A stretch of 64,000 nucleotides of DNA from Halichoerus grypus (GCF_964656455.1 NC_135712.1:68515239-68579238); one strand, 5' to 3'. Shown: positions 49,040 to 59,640, counted from the stretch's first letter. Notes: generated by a model from the sequence alone, not told the origin. A program made the numbers and translations.

Positions 49040-49850
49040 TCCTCACTAATCTTTCTATCCAGTTTCTCTTTCTCCATCAAAACTTTACTTCATGCAGGGG
49101 ATCTCCTTATGGGCTGTGTTAACTTATTTTTCAATATTCCTGCTTTGGTTCCTGCTGTCTCTCCTTTTGGAGTTCCTTCTCCCCTTCTCTTCTACTCAGA
49201 CACATCTCTTCCATTAAACTCTTTCAGACCAATCCCGCCTACACTGATCTGACCTTCCTCTGAACTCTGCTAGCTTATCACCTAGAGTCCATACCAGCCC
49301 TGTGGCAGTTAATCACATTCTCTGTGAATTTGGCTTTGTTTTGCATGCTCTGTCTTGCTCTTTCTCTCTTCTCTCTCTTTCTTTGTGTCTGTGTGTGTTT
49401 GTATGTGTTTATGTAGCTAGATAAGGGGTCTTTGAAAATAAAACCTAGGTCTTTTTTTTTTTTAATATATATTTTTTTAAGATTTTATTTATTTATTTAT
49501 TTGACAGAGAGACACAGCGAGAGAGGGAACACAAGCAGGGGGAGTGGGAGAGGGAGAAGCAGGCTCCCCGCTGAGCAGGGAGCCCGATGCGGGACTCGAT
49601 CCCAGGGCCCTGGGATCATGACCTGAGCTGAAGGCAGACACTTAACGACTGAGCCACCCAGGCGCCCCAAAACCTAGGTCTTAAATGTCTTTAAAATATA
49701 CTACCTAATAGATGCTCCGTGACATTGTTACTGGTTGGTAATTCTTGCTTCGTATCTTGATTTTTTTCCACAAAGGTAGGAGTCTCTGTCTTCTGTTCAC
49801 TCCGATATCCGTGGCTCCCAGAGTAGTGCCTTGCACATTAAAAATTGAGT
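49040..49850 (+). repeat. L2 LINE fragments, split by a SINE
   Basis: CAGACACATCTCTTCC, CACTGATCTGACCTTCCTCT and, after the SINE, TCTGTCTTCTGTTCACTCCG and AGTAGTGCCTTGCACAT resemble L2 3' sequence. Confidence 0.45.
49452..49668 (-). mobile_element. CAN SINE, antisense, 350 bp before a coding exon
   Basis: AAGATTTTATTTATTTATTT at left, GAGCCACCCAGGCGCCCC at right. Target-site duplication AAAACCTAGGTC at 49440-49451 and 49669-49680. Its right end is about 355 bp upstream of the 50025 acceptor. Confidence 0.98.
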
Positions 49851-50024
49851 GAGGGTCAGCTGTTAACCTCTACAGAGGGTTGCCTTGACCAGGGTTTGCA
49901 GCTGGCCTTGACATTCTGCCTTGTGTCCCAGCTTCTTGAGGATGGAACTGTCTTACTCCCAGCCACACTGTCCCCCCTTAACTGCCTCTGACATTGGCTG
50001 TGTCGGTCTGTTCTTTCTCCTCAG

Positions 50025-50308
50025 ATGCGTACTCTCATTCCTCAAGTGAAAACGGAGGCAAGTCTGAGTCAGTGGCCAACCTGCAGTCTCAGCCCTCCCT
50101 GAACTCCATCCACAGCTCCCCCGGGCCCAAGCGTTCCACCAACACCCTCAAGAAGTGGCTGACCAGCCCGGTGCGCCGGCTCAACAGTGGAAAAGCAGAT
50201 GGAAACATCAAGAAGCAGAAGAAAGTACGAGATGGCCGGAAGAGCTTCGACCTGGGATCTCCCAAGCCTGGGGATGAGACAACCCCTCAGGGAGACAGTG
50301 CCGATGAG
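50025..50308 (+). CDS. KALRN: KALRN coding exon, linker before GEF2 (DAYSHSSSENGG... exon)
   Basis: The exon supplies 284 bases (95 codons with the base carried from the previous exon) and ends exactly after a Glu codon, GAG|GTACTT. The acceptor is a good pyrimidine tract, TTCTTTCTCCTCAG. The product is a low-complexity linker: a Ser/Asn-rich start (DAYSHSSSENGGKSE), a segment NLQSQPSLNSIHSSPGPKRS, a basic stretch KKWLTSPVRRLNSGK, then KKQKKVRDGRKSFDLGSPKP and an acidic end. The SPGPKRSTNTLKKWLTSPVR block is shared with TRIO, so it is probably a conserved binding or phosphorylation segment between the SH3 and GEF2 units. Several Ser-Pro and basophilic sites are visible but their use is unknown. 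Phase 1 at its 5' end lets it join both the Duet first exon and the long-isoform exon that, from memory, ends ...DCFFPLVK. Confidence 0.96.
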
Positions 50309-51247
50309 GTACTTACATGTGGCCCTGGAGCCTCCATCAGGAGGGGGCTTCTGACCTACATCCTTCCTGGAGTTTTGTGAGGCCTCTTTCCCTGGGTTCT
50401 GTAAACCCACCAGTCTGTAGTCCCCAGTAGATTGTGTTCTTGAGCCCAAGTGATCTGAGTTTTTGTACTAACAAGACCTTACCAGTCTGATGTGTGATCA
50501 ATTCGGAGACTGACTAGCACCTAGAATTTCCAGCAGATGGACAACATTTTGCCAGATTTGGAGACAGGGGCCCGGGCCTGAGGGCAGCCATTTGGTCACC
50601 TAATCCCCTGCTTCTACTAAGGACTACATCAAAACCTGCTAGTTGAGAATAAGAATAAAAGAAGGTAGACCATTTCCCTTGGAAGGAGAAGCCCATGCTG
50701 GGAGACTACAGCTGTTTTCAAGTATCTAGACCAGTGCCACATACAGATGGGGAGTAGACAACTCCAGGTCGCTCCAGAGGGGAGAATTATGACTAACAGG
50801 TGAAGGTTTACAGAAGGCGAGGTTGCAGCTCAAAGAGGAACTTTAATGGAGGTCAGCTAGTGATGAGTGAGCTGCCATGAAAGCGAATAGACACCCGTGC
50901 TGGAAGGGGCCGGGACGCCATATGACCTCACACAGCAGTTGGAGAGATCCCTGTATTAGCCGAGAGGTCAGACGGGGTGACCTCTGAAGTCCCTTTCAAA
51001 GCTGAGATTCTGTAATCAAAATACAGTGGGTGTGTTTTAGTTGGGGGAATGAGAGCTGTCTTTTTCTGGCCAACTAACCTGCTCTATTCGCTGATGTGGC
51101 TAAGCGGTTCTTCCTGCTATGTAACCAGACTCTGTTTGTAATTTTATGCTATCTGCCATTTCTCCCTCTGAGAATGACAGTAGAGCCTGGTGATACTCAG
51201 ACTGTGGCTTAATAGTCCTTCAAAAGCTTAAAAAGTTAGGTTTTCTC

Positions 51248-51436
51248 GGGCGCCTGGGTGGCTCAGATGGTTAAGCATCTGCTTTCGGCTCAGGTCATGA
51301 TCCCGGGGTCCTGGGATCGAGTCCTGCATCGGGCTCCCTGCTCGGCGGGGAGCCTGCTTCTCTCTGCCTCTGCCTCTCTCTCTCTCTCCCTGTCTCTCAT
51401 GAATAAATAAATAAAATCTTTAAAAAAAAAAAAAAA
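51248..51436 (+). mobile_element. CAN SINE with 3' transduced flank
   Basis: GGGCGCCTGGGTGGCTCAGA head, AATAAATAAATAAAATCTTT plus A15 tail. The direct repeat AAAAGTTAGGTTTTCTC lies at 51231-51247, but its second copy is not after this tail. It is at 51515-51531, after a further 70 bp and a second A-tail. Confidence 0.96.
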
Positions 51437-51514
51437 GAATTTCATGGACACAGCAGCTTATCCATGAAAGTAAAACTGAAGGCATGTAATAAATAAAGAA
51501 CCATTTAAAAAAAA
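51437..51514 (+). other. non-SINE segment with own A-tail inside the SINE insertion
   Basis: 70 bp starting GAATTTCATGGACACAGCAG, with overlapping AATAAA signals at 51488-51497 and a second A-run (51507-51518) that merges into the second target-site copy. It belongs to the same insertion event as the SINE at 51248. Confidence 0.85.
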
Positions 51515-51585
51515 AAAAGTTAGGTTTTCTCTGACCACTCTCAGCTTTTTCTTTTCCTGACTGATTAACAAGGTAAATGTTTCTC

Positions 51586-51587
<2 letters not shown>

Positions 51588-51623
<36 letters not shown>
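51588..51623. repeat. (TG)18 microsatellite near a splice acceptor
   Basis: Uninterrupted TG repeat of 36 bases, 210 bp upstream of the 51834 acceptor. Confidence 0.97.
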
Positions 51624-51627
<4 letters not shown>

Positions 51628-51833
51628 CCCCATTTGAACCTCACTGTCCTTTGAGATTAAAAGGTGCACCCATTCCACAGAGGAGGACGGTGAGGCTGAA
51701 AAAATAAGGATGTGTTGAGGAAGGAGGGTATCTTATATGTTGCTTTTTTAAAAAATTCTAAGTCCTGAACCATTGGTATCTTTAACTATATGAAACATAG
51801 GACTGAATGACTAATGCTGCTCATTTGTTCTAG

Positions 51834-51938
51834 AAGAACAAGAAAGGTTGGGGCGAAGATGAGCCAGATGAAGAGTCACACACCCCCCTCCCTCCTCCTA
51901 TGAAGATCTTTGACAATGACCCTACACAGGACGAGATG
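51834..51938 (+). CDS. KALRN: KALRN coding exon, acidic/proline linker (GWGEDEPDEE... exon)
   Basis: The exon has 105 bases, exactly 35 codons, phase 0 on both sides, so skipping it would keep the frame. The product starts KNKKGWGEDEPDEESHTP, continues with a PLPPP motif and ends TQDEM. The PLPPPM core could be an SH3 or WW ligand (inference). This segment separates kalirin from TRIO, which has an unrelated insert here. The acceptor reads TTGTTCTAG|AAGAAC, so a second AG lies 3 bases in (NAGNAG). The donor is ATG|GTAGGA, weaker than consensus. From memory the human protein has Ser at the second residue where this has Asn. Confidence 0.95.
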
Positions 51939-52479
51939 GTAGGACTTCTTTACTTTCTCACTTGAAAGAACAATGTATAACACATGTGATTTTGTCTTGT
52001 GTGTGTGGTGAGGGTAGTAATACCGTCTCTCCCTTGTTATCTCCCTGAATCCATAGTGATGCAGATTCTATCTATATTTGGTCGGTGTTCCCTCCCCCCG
52101 CCCTGGAGGTCTGACTTCATTCTGGGCAGTGAAGGGGCGCGTGCAGAAGTCCCAGAGCGGGAATCTGTCTGGTGTCTTGTCCCGTTGGTGAAGGATAATG
52201 ACTCTGTCTTTGGAAGCTGCAGATCCTAAAAGGAACTATTTGTCTCTAAAGGAGTCTGAGGCCGTTCCAGGCTGAGATCACTTTGTTGTACCTGACTTCT
52301 GAACTGTGTTTTAGCTGATCGTTTTCCCTATACTGAACTCTAAAATCCAAGTAACAGTAGCTTCCGCTTAAGCCCAAATTCTGCAATCACCACAGGAGGG
52401 ATGGAGACGCTGCTAAGGGGGAGTTGCTGACAAAGGTGGGAAGACCTAAGTGCAGGTTGCCATGTGCTTGGTCTTGCAA

Positions 52480-53360
52480 AAATCCCTGCCTCGTGAGCAC
52501 GCAGAGGCTCACCGGGGCCTGAAGCGTAGATGTCTACGTGGCCTCGAATCGCTGAGCGATCACCCTGTTTGCTCTAGAGGTCAGCTTGGATGTGTGGCCT
52601 GGTACCGGCCGAGGCTCAGGGCTGCTTGAACCGCACGCTCTGTCACTCATTTTCCTAGCAAACCCTGCTTTCACCTCGGTGTGTTTTTCCTGCCTTCTCT
52701 TCGTGCCGCTGTCCCCTTGGACTCCGCAGGTTTTAACTGTCCTTTACATTTTCTTTTCAGAGTGGTTGGTGGTGGTGGTGGTGGCTTAGCCGTCCCTCCG
52801 GGGTCTCCCTGTGTTCCGTGCTGCGCCGCCTTGCCGTGGCACGGCCCGCTCTGAGGCGGTGGGGCCAGCAGACGCGGGGAACACATCTTCATACAACCCC
52901 CCAGGGATACAGTTCACAAAGGCCTGCTTGCAGATGCGTCAGCATGTCCGGTGACAGCCCTGTCCTTGTGTTCATTCCCTCTGCTTTGTATTTGGATCAC
53001 GAACCCACAGATATTAGTTGGGGTCTCCCAGGGTGCCACGCGAGAGGGAGAGACTCTAGGGACAGGATGATGATGAAGATGCCCCCTCTGTGACGGTGAT
53101 GGTGGTGGCCCTGACTCTTAACTGTTGGAAGGCAAGTAGCAGGAAGCACGGCACGATGTCCATCCTGGGTTCCCAGGAGCAGAAGTGCCGCGCTCCACAC
53201 TGAGGTCAGCACGGGAGCCAGTCTGCTGTGTTCCCAGAGGCCTAGCCTTGTAAAATGTTCTATGAACAGTGACGGCATGTGTGGGGCGGAGGATGCTCCT
53301 GTCACAGTATCGGCCCTCCCACGCGGCCCTCCGCATGGAGGTGCCAGCCGGCATCCGAAA
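52480..53360. other. CpG-richer, repeat-poor patch inside an intron
   Basis: Compared with its flanks this stretch has clearly more CpG (for example around 52800-52880 and 53260-53400). Short open frames on both strands have no recognisable protein content. It could be a regulatory element, an unrecognised non-coding exon, or just GC-rich sequence. Confidence 0.4.
52763..52786 (+). repeat. (GGT)n tract
   Basis: GGTTGGTGGTGGTGGTGGTGG, a short trinucleotide repeat. Confidence 0.9.
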
Positions 53361-53639
53361 AGTAAAGGTCACGAACCCTCCCCCTCGAATTCCCTCAAAC
53401 ACAGCTTGTTTTGGGGAAGAGGATGTTATGCTGTTTCTGGGTAATCTTTAACTGAAAAGGCGGACTCACCCCAGACATTTGTGTGGCTTTTTGTTAGCCA
53501 GAAAGAGGACTGATGGCAACGGTCCCTCTTTAGACACATTCACCCTCCTCAGCCCTGCCTGTTTGATTTCTGTGCATTTGTTTTTCTGAAATATTTGGGG
53601 AGCCTCAGAACTTCTAGCAATTGGAGTTGAACTTATGAA

Positions 53640-54070
53640 AATAAGTTTTTACAACAGTCTATAAGGACGTTTTTAGTCTACCTATTGTAATGTTATACAA
53701 CCGCCTTGATTCTCCATGTTCCCTTCTACTATTTGTTCATATGTGTATATGTTTTATTTTTATAGTTGTAATATGCACTTGATATGCTCAATGTTTTATT
53801 TAATTTTTTTTTAAATCTTATTAATTTTATTTTCATAACTACAATTTTAATAGCTGGGGAGTATTTCCCTTATTTGATGTGTCGTAATTTGCTTGACCAG
53901 TCTGTTTTGGGATATCCTGGGTTGTTTCCAGTTTTTGCTACCCTAGATAACACTGCTACAGATCACTTTGTACATACAGCAATTGTTCTTTGGACTTCTG
54001 TCCTTGGGATAAGTTCCCAGGGGTGGGATTACTAAATCAAAAAGTTGATAGCTTGGATTTCCAAACAGAC
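53640..54070 (-). repeat. ancient L1M fragment, antisense
   Basis: CTGGGTTGTTTCCAGTTTTT, GATAACACTGCTACAGATCA and GATAAGTTCCCAGGGGTGGG match the antisense L1M order. Confidence 0.75.
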
Positions 54071-55265
54071 TTAAGCTCCTTTCCTGCATTCCCCAGAAGA
54101 GAAAAAAGAGTGTTGTTAGATCTCTCTTAATTATTATTTGACTTTGTTTTACCCCATCTCAGAAGCAAAGACCTAAAGTAACTCTTAAATTAGAAAAGTA
54201 GCTTCCTTTTTGAAACTCTTCCCCCTAACGTAAGGGACAAACTTGAAGCCAGAGCATGGCCAGGAGGTTCAGCTTTTTATCCCTGCGGTGATCAGTGTCA
54301 AAGACCAAAAGAGCATGTGTCCTGGGCCCTGGGAGCACAGTTGCCCTCTGCTTGGCTGTGCCAGGGGGGAAAGCTCATACGTGTGCATGCAGTGAACCAT
54401 TTCTCTCCCAATTTCTTCTCAAGTAGGAGAAGGAAGATAAAAACCACCATCCCTCCATGAGGAGGATTCCCCAAACTGTTGACCAAACAGCCACATGAAC
54501 CAGTCAGTCCTTCTTGCTGGTACAAGTGGATGGGGGGCAGGCCCTTGGCTTGAGCCTCCTTTCACCGTGAATAGGATAGTCCCTGGTGACTCCAACATGA
54601 AATACACAACTCCTTGCTAAAACCATTTATTACATCCAGGTGTTTCAGTTCGGGGGCCTTAGCACAAACAGCTATGTTTGTGGAGGTGTGTGTGGTGTGT
54701 GTGTGTGCACGCACATGTACGCACATGTGAGTGGGCAGGGTTTCTAGCTTCCCAGTCTTTAAGTGCTCTGCCCTAGAATTTTTGCTTGATACACACTGAA
54801 GACCTATATTTAAAATCTGTATTTAAGTAAAGCGAAGACAATTTCTCTCCTTTGGACACATTTGAGGCTAGGTTTATGGATTCCTTTCATACCCTGGAAC
54901 AGCAATGGGCAGCCCTGTCGTGGCCAGAGTTCTGTCTGTCCCTCTCCCCTGTTGCTGACAGTGGGTGCAGCCCTTACCTATTGGCCTCCCAGGAACTCAG
55001 CAAACCCTGCCCTCAGCTCCTCCGGAGGCCTGCCTTAGGAGAGCCTAGTCCCATCCCTGCTTTGCTGCTGGCCAGAATTCCTGACAAGGGGTCAGGCAGG
55101 CCTGTCCCACACCCCCTCCTATCTCCCTCTGTGATCTCTTGCCTCTAGACATAAAGCTTTGCTTCCCTTGCCTGTCTTGAGCTGTGGACTTGCTGTTTTG
55201 CTTCCTAACTGCTATTCCTCATTCCTTGCTAATCTGCTTTTCCTTTGCTGCTCAATGTCTTGCAG

Positions 55266-55361
55266 TCCTCCTCTTTGCTAGCAGCCCGGCAGGCTTCCAC
55301 TGAAGTACCTTCTGCTGCAGACCTTGTCAGTGCAATAGAACAATTGGTCAAAAGCAAGCTG
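55266..55361 (+). CDS. KALRN: KALRN coding exon just before the GEF2 DH domain
   Basis: The exon has 96 bases, 32 codons, phase 0 on both sides. The acceptor is CAATGTCTTGCAG and the donor CTG|GTAAGT is near-perfect. The product starts SSSLLAARQASTEVPSAADL and ends in an amphipathic, helix-like stretch LVSAIEQLVKSKL, which precedes the DH2 domain in kalirin and TRIO. Compared with the human protein as I remember it, four positions differ (Thr to Ser, Asn to Ser, Lys to Gln, Asn to Ser), several of them towards the TRIO residue. The next coding exon is not visible up to 64000. Confidence 0.94.
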
Positions 55362-56689
55362 GTAAGTGGGGGTCCTGGAGGCAGTTCTGTGTGTGTCTCA
55401 CCTCCATGTGGCTCCCGGGGCCTGGCGTCTGTCTGCCATGGCCTCCTTTGCCCCTGTCCTCATTCCTCCTATAGGATTGTTTCTAGCTAAAGATGGTTTC
55501 CAAAAAACCTTGTGCTCCAAAGTCTTTTTAGCTTTTTTTTTTTTTGGAATGGGCATAGGCAATTAGTAGGCCCTTTTGGGATTGTGGCATTGATGAAAGG
55601 AAAAAAGTATCCAAGACAAAATAGCCTCCCTGTGAGCCCGGTCCGCTGACCCACAGGGATGCGGCATTTGGACAGTGACTGGTGTGTGTCTGGTTAGCCC
55701 TGAAGCTAACTTGGCTGCTGAGACACAGAACACGGATTGGGTCTTTGAAAGCATCAGGTAATTTTATTTGGGTGCCCTCAACAATTTTCTAGCTTGCAGA
55801 GTCTTGTAAAAGTCGATTGCTGATTATAACGGGGAGTGGGCAAAAGTGTGTAGATACCTCCCACTAGAGATTAGAGGAGCTGAGACATACCCCCATCATG
55901 GGGGAAAACTGAACTTACGCCCCTGAAAACTGGCCTAGCTTGTCACTGTCTCAGGGGCCGATCAGATCACTGCAGAGAAGGGTTATGCTCTGGCTGCTTT
56001 AGGGTTTGGGCACCATGCTGCTGAAAGAGCTCATTTTTGAATAATGCTATTCCTCTGCCCCATGTTTTTACACTGATGCGTATCTCTACAGGACGGCAGT
56101 TTGAAGCATTCTCCTTGCCCTTCACCCTCATCCGTGTCACTTGTTTGGTTTTTCCTGCAACTCTCATTAGCATAACTGTCTATGCTTCTGCCAGACCTCT
56201 CTTGGGCAGTTCTGCTTATCAGCACCATTTAAACCCTCCTCCCCTTGGCCCAGGAATTAGAGGAAAATGCTGGATGCCGTGCAGGGAACACTGCCCGATC
56301 ATAATTCTGATTACAGTAACTCCGTCTTCAAATCTCCCAGCTTGGAGAATACTGATGAAATTTAACACATGATTTTATTCTTCTCCTTCTAAGTTTTCCT
56401 TCCTAAGTTAGAGAGAATATTTCGGCTGATGTTTTTAGTAACTGCGTCTAAAGGTTGTCCGTTTTCCTGCCACCCTCCCTGTCTTGTTGGCGGGAGTCAA
56501 GCGCTCTCATGGGCACTCCACTGGCTTTTCAAAGCTTGCCTCTCCGACCACTCCTCACTTGCTCTCCTTTCCTCTCCACACTGACCCCCACACCCTCCTC
56601 GTTCTCCAAATACTAACAGTGTTTTTCCTTAAAAGTCACCCTTTGTTTTTTTTCTTTACATTTTCCCTTTCACCACCTGAGCCTGAGCC

Positions 56690-57440
56690 CTGACCTCATG
56701 CCTGGACTATTGCAGTAGTTCCTCTGCCCAATCAGCCTCCCTCCCGGGCCTCGGTCTCCTGGCGGGTCTTCCACGACACTGCTATTGCCTCTCTCCTCAG
56801 TGAAGGCTCACTGCCTCCCTCCTGCCTCCATGGTCGTCTCTAGGGTGGGGGTGCCTTCAGATACCCAAGACACTTTACTGAGGTGCAGGAAGACGATTTT
56901 AGAATCTCTTCATCTCATCATTTAAAAATGATTTGGGGCATATTTTGTTACGTACATAATGATAATACAGTAGCATGGAAATACAAGTTATAAATAAGTT
57001 ACATGTTTTGGCAATGTATGACCAAAATTATGTTTACTGATCGAGGAATATGATCAAAGTTTGGAAATGACTGGATAAAATATTCCATGGATAAAATCCA
57101 CACTTATCCAATATTCTAATGCTTTGTAGCCAGCCTATGACCACTTATTTATTCCGGCTGATGAACTCTGCTCCAACCAAATTGTTTTCCTCGTGCACTT
57201 GGCTTTCCTCCCTCTGAGTTTCTGTTCATACCACCCTACTTCTCTTGAACATTCCCCCTCTTATTTTTGCTTATCTAAAGCATAGGTCCTTCAGGGCCCC
57301 ACTGAAATCTCATCTGCCCAGAAGGGCTTCCCTGACTCACCCAGGCCAGATTTCCTGTGCAGTCCCGTGGCAATTACTGTGTGAGCCACACACTGGGGGC
57401 AGCTCTTAGATAGTTCTGTTGGGTTATTTGTTAAAGTATC
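56690..57440 (+). repeat. L2 LINE fragments, diverged
   Basis: TGGACTATTGCAGTAGTTCC at left; CTGAAATCTCATCTGCCCAG and AAGGGCTTCCCTGACTCACC at right, with unrelated AT-rich sequence (about 56880-57110) between. Confidence 0.55.
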
Positions 57441-59188
57441 TTAATCTTTTCATTATCTTAATCTGTGCAGCTTCCCTACCCAGCAAGATGATTGGTCATT
57501 TAGGACATGGATTTCCCCTCCTCCATTAGTACACAGGAGGCTTTTACACTCATACATCAGTAGACACTTATTTCCAAAAGGCTGTATTTTTCTGTATTTT
57601 GGATTACCTTTATCCTGCTATTACTGCTCACCTGAGCACTGCTGGGAGTCCCCACAGCCCTCTAGTTGTGTGATCGGCGTGTCTGGTGTTAAACAGGTAA
57701 GGGCAGATATTGAGAAGTCCCCTGAGAGCAAGTTTCCCAGAAGAGAGGAAGTGGAGGGTGTTGGTGGAGCAGATCAGCCCTGTAACAGGCCCTCAACAAA
57801 CCTCTATCAGATGAGTGGTTGCTCTGTGGTATGTTCCCACAATAAGAACTTTAACTTCTTCTTCCACCAATAACTACTTCTTGAGGACCTGCACTGAACC
57901 CAGAATTATAGAGATTTCTTTGGCCAAACAAGTAAAACCAAGCCCATGTCACGGAGAGGAAGGAGGGAGCAGCAGTTTGGTTTCTCAGAATCTTTTCACC
58001 AAAATTTGATCCTTTGTCCTTCCCTCTGCTTTCTCTTTCCTCCCATCCCAGTACATACCCACTGTGGGAGAGCAATGAAGCAACAGTAGGTGGTTGTTTC
58101 CCCCAGGCATGTTTGAGAACCCCGAGTTGCATTTTTACCTCTGAGGCTTGTATTCCTATTCCTTATTAGCTCTTTAGCTGAGAAGAGGGTAAGACCTAGT
58201 ACCTATGAAAGTTCCAGAGTTTTTATTTGACTGTAAGTACAACAGTGTGACAGCTGCCAAAATAGCCAGTGTGTATTCATAGGCTAGGTTAGTGAAAGTA
58301 CAGTGTACAATCAAGGAAAGTAACAGCCCCATTGTCCTCAAAGTTCTTCAGCCCGTACCTGCCATGAGTAGTGTGAGTCATGTATCAGGTCCCGAACGCA
58401 GCATTCTCAAGTGTTCTTGAACTCAGTGGAAAGGCCCCAGGAGGTAAACCGTACCATGTGGCCCATATCATTTGAAGGAAAGTTGAAGGTACTGGGTTAA
58501 ATAGGGGGAGAAGTTAGGAGAGAGAAGTCTCGTAAGAGCTGTCCTGAATTCATTGAGGACTGCCGTGGGAAAGAAGGGTTGGTCTCACTCTTTGTTGCTC
58601 TGGAGGGTGGAACCTAGACCTGTGGGTGGAAGTTATCTCAGTTCAGTATGAGATGAGGTAATAAGTTCCTTTCCAATTGACAGAGTCTGGAAATTTTACA
58701 GGAGCATCTAGCATACTTGGACTTTTATATCTAGGGCTTGGATTCTTTCTACTTTCCTTTTTGGTTGTTCCAGAGATAGCACCAAATTCTGCTCCACCCA
58801 AAAGCCTAGAGATCCCTGTGTCTCGGAGTCCCAGATCTGCCCTTGGTGCATTATGGTCACGTGGTTGTGACGGCACCAAGGCTTCTGCCCCAGAGTTGCT
58901 GGTAGGAAACAAGGGTAGGTGTTCTCCAGCTCACATACAATACAGACAAAAACCCTTGAAGCTCCCCTAGAACTCCTTTGACAAGTCCCTCTGGACATTA
59001 GTAGACACTTGAGTTCTCATCTGCCAGCCTTGGTCTTGAATCACTGCTTTTATTTACCAAGAGAAGATACCCACCCACCTCGCCCCAAATAGATCTCACA
59101 CATTTTTTCCACATTTCGTATTAAGATACTGTCTCTAACTCCAAGCCAGGAATAAGGACTCTCCCTGCTTTCCCTGTGTGATTTTACT

Positions 59189-59291
59189 TTTTATTTTTTT
59201 CAGTAAACTCTAGCCCCCAACGTGGGGCTCAAACTAACAACCCCAAGATCAAGAGTCACATGCTTTACCGACCGAGCCAGCCAGGTGCCCC
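59189..59291 (-). mobile_element. old CAN SINE fragment, antisense
   Basis: CAACGTGGGGCTCAAACTAA, AAGATCAAGAGTCACATGCT and CCAGCCAGGTGCCCC. Target-site duplication CCCTGTGTGATTTT at 59172-59185 and 59293-59306. Confidence 0.93.
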
Positions 59292-59359
59292 TCCCTGTGT
59301 GATTTTTAATAAAGCTTTTCCTAGACATGAGGATGGGTGGTAGCAGTAGTGGATATGTA

Positions 59360-59640
59360 GGGAATCAGAGACCTGGGTTGTAGTCCTGCCTTGGCTACTT
59401 ATTGTGTAGCCGTGGGCACCTTACTTAGTCTACTTGTAGACTAAGTAGTCATAGACAAGTACTTAGTCTACTTGTACACTAAAGGAGAGCTTTTGTCTCC
59501 TTTATCAGCAGTGACGATTCTGTCCACCTGAATCTTATCTCAAAAGAGATACCATGATGATTGAGTAGGTGTGAATGTGCTTTGTAAAATGATAAGCAAG
59601 CGTCCTACAAATGTTAGCTCTTAGCCACCTCATCTGTGAT
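59360..59640 (+). repeat. MIR SINE with internal duplication
   Basis: CAGAGACCTGGGTTGTAGTC, TGCCTTGGCTACTTATTGTG and GTGCTTTGTAAAATGATAAG fit MIR. The middle is replaced by the palindromic duplication at 59422-59476. Confidence 0.65.
59422..59476. repeat. perfect inverted repeat and 17-bp direct repeat
   Basis: ACTTAGTCTAC (59423-59433) and GTAGACTAAGT (59436-59446) form an 11-bp perfect hairpin with a 2-base loop. TACTTAGTCTACTTGTA occurs at 59422-59438 and at 59460-59476. Confidence 0.95.

Larger units (their letters stand above)
9790..50024 (+). other. KALRN: KALRN Duet intron 1 (40,235 bp)
   Basis: GT at 9790-9791 and AG at 50023-50024. Repeats are listed separately. Stretches where I recognise nothing: 9960-14450 apart from the TAAT cluster and a weak L2-like piece at about 13060-13190; 14570-15100; 15210-16395; 20445-23480; 24410-25640; 25765-27420; 28000-29180; 30870-31260; 31400-32210; 34675-36110; 36870-38020; 38850-40290; 40500-42965; 43170-43890; 47640-49040. 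The first 6.6 kb has almost no transposable elements. Confidence 0.9.
50309..51833 (+). other. KALRN: KALRN intron between linker exons (1,525 bp)
   Basis: GTACTT donor, TTGTTCTAG acceptor with a CTAAT-type branch candidate about 25 bases upstream (51811). It contains one CAN SINE with extra 3' sequence and a (TG)18 tract within 250 bp of the acceptor. 50309-51230 shows nothing recognisable. Confidence 0.93.
51939..55265 (+). other. KALRN: KALRN intron (3,327 bp)
   Basis: GTAGGA donor, TCTTGCAG acceptor. It contains a CpG-richer patch (about 52480-53360), a (GGT)n tract and an antisense L1M relic. 54070-55265 shows nothing recognisable apart from a short GT-rich piece at about 54685-54730. 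Confidence 0.93.

Noticed and set aside
49994..50380. Plus-strand frame from an ATG in the intron through the linker exon and past its donor
   Set aside because: The real coding part is 50025-50308. The first 10 codons are the pyrimidine tract side of the acceptor and the end is intron.
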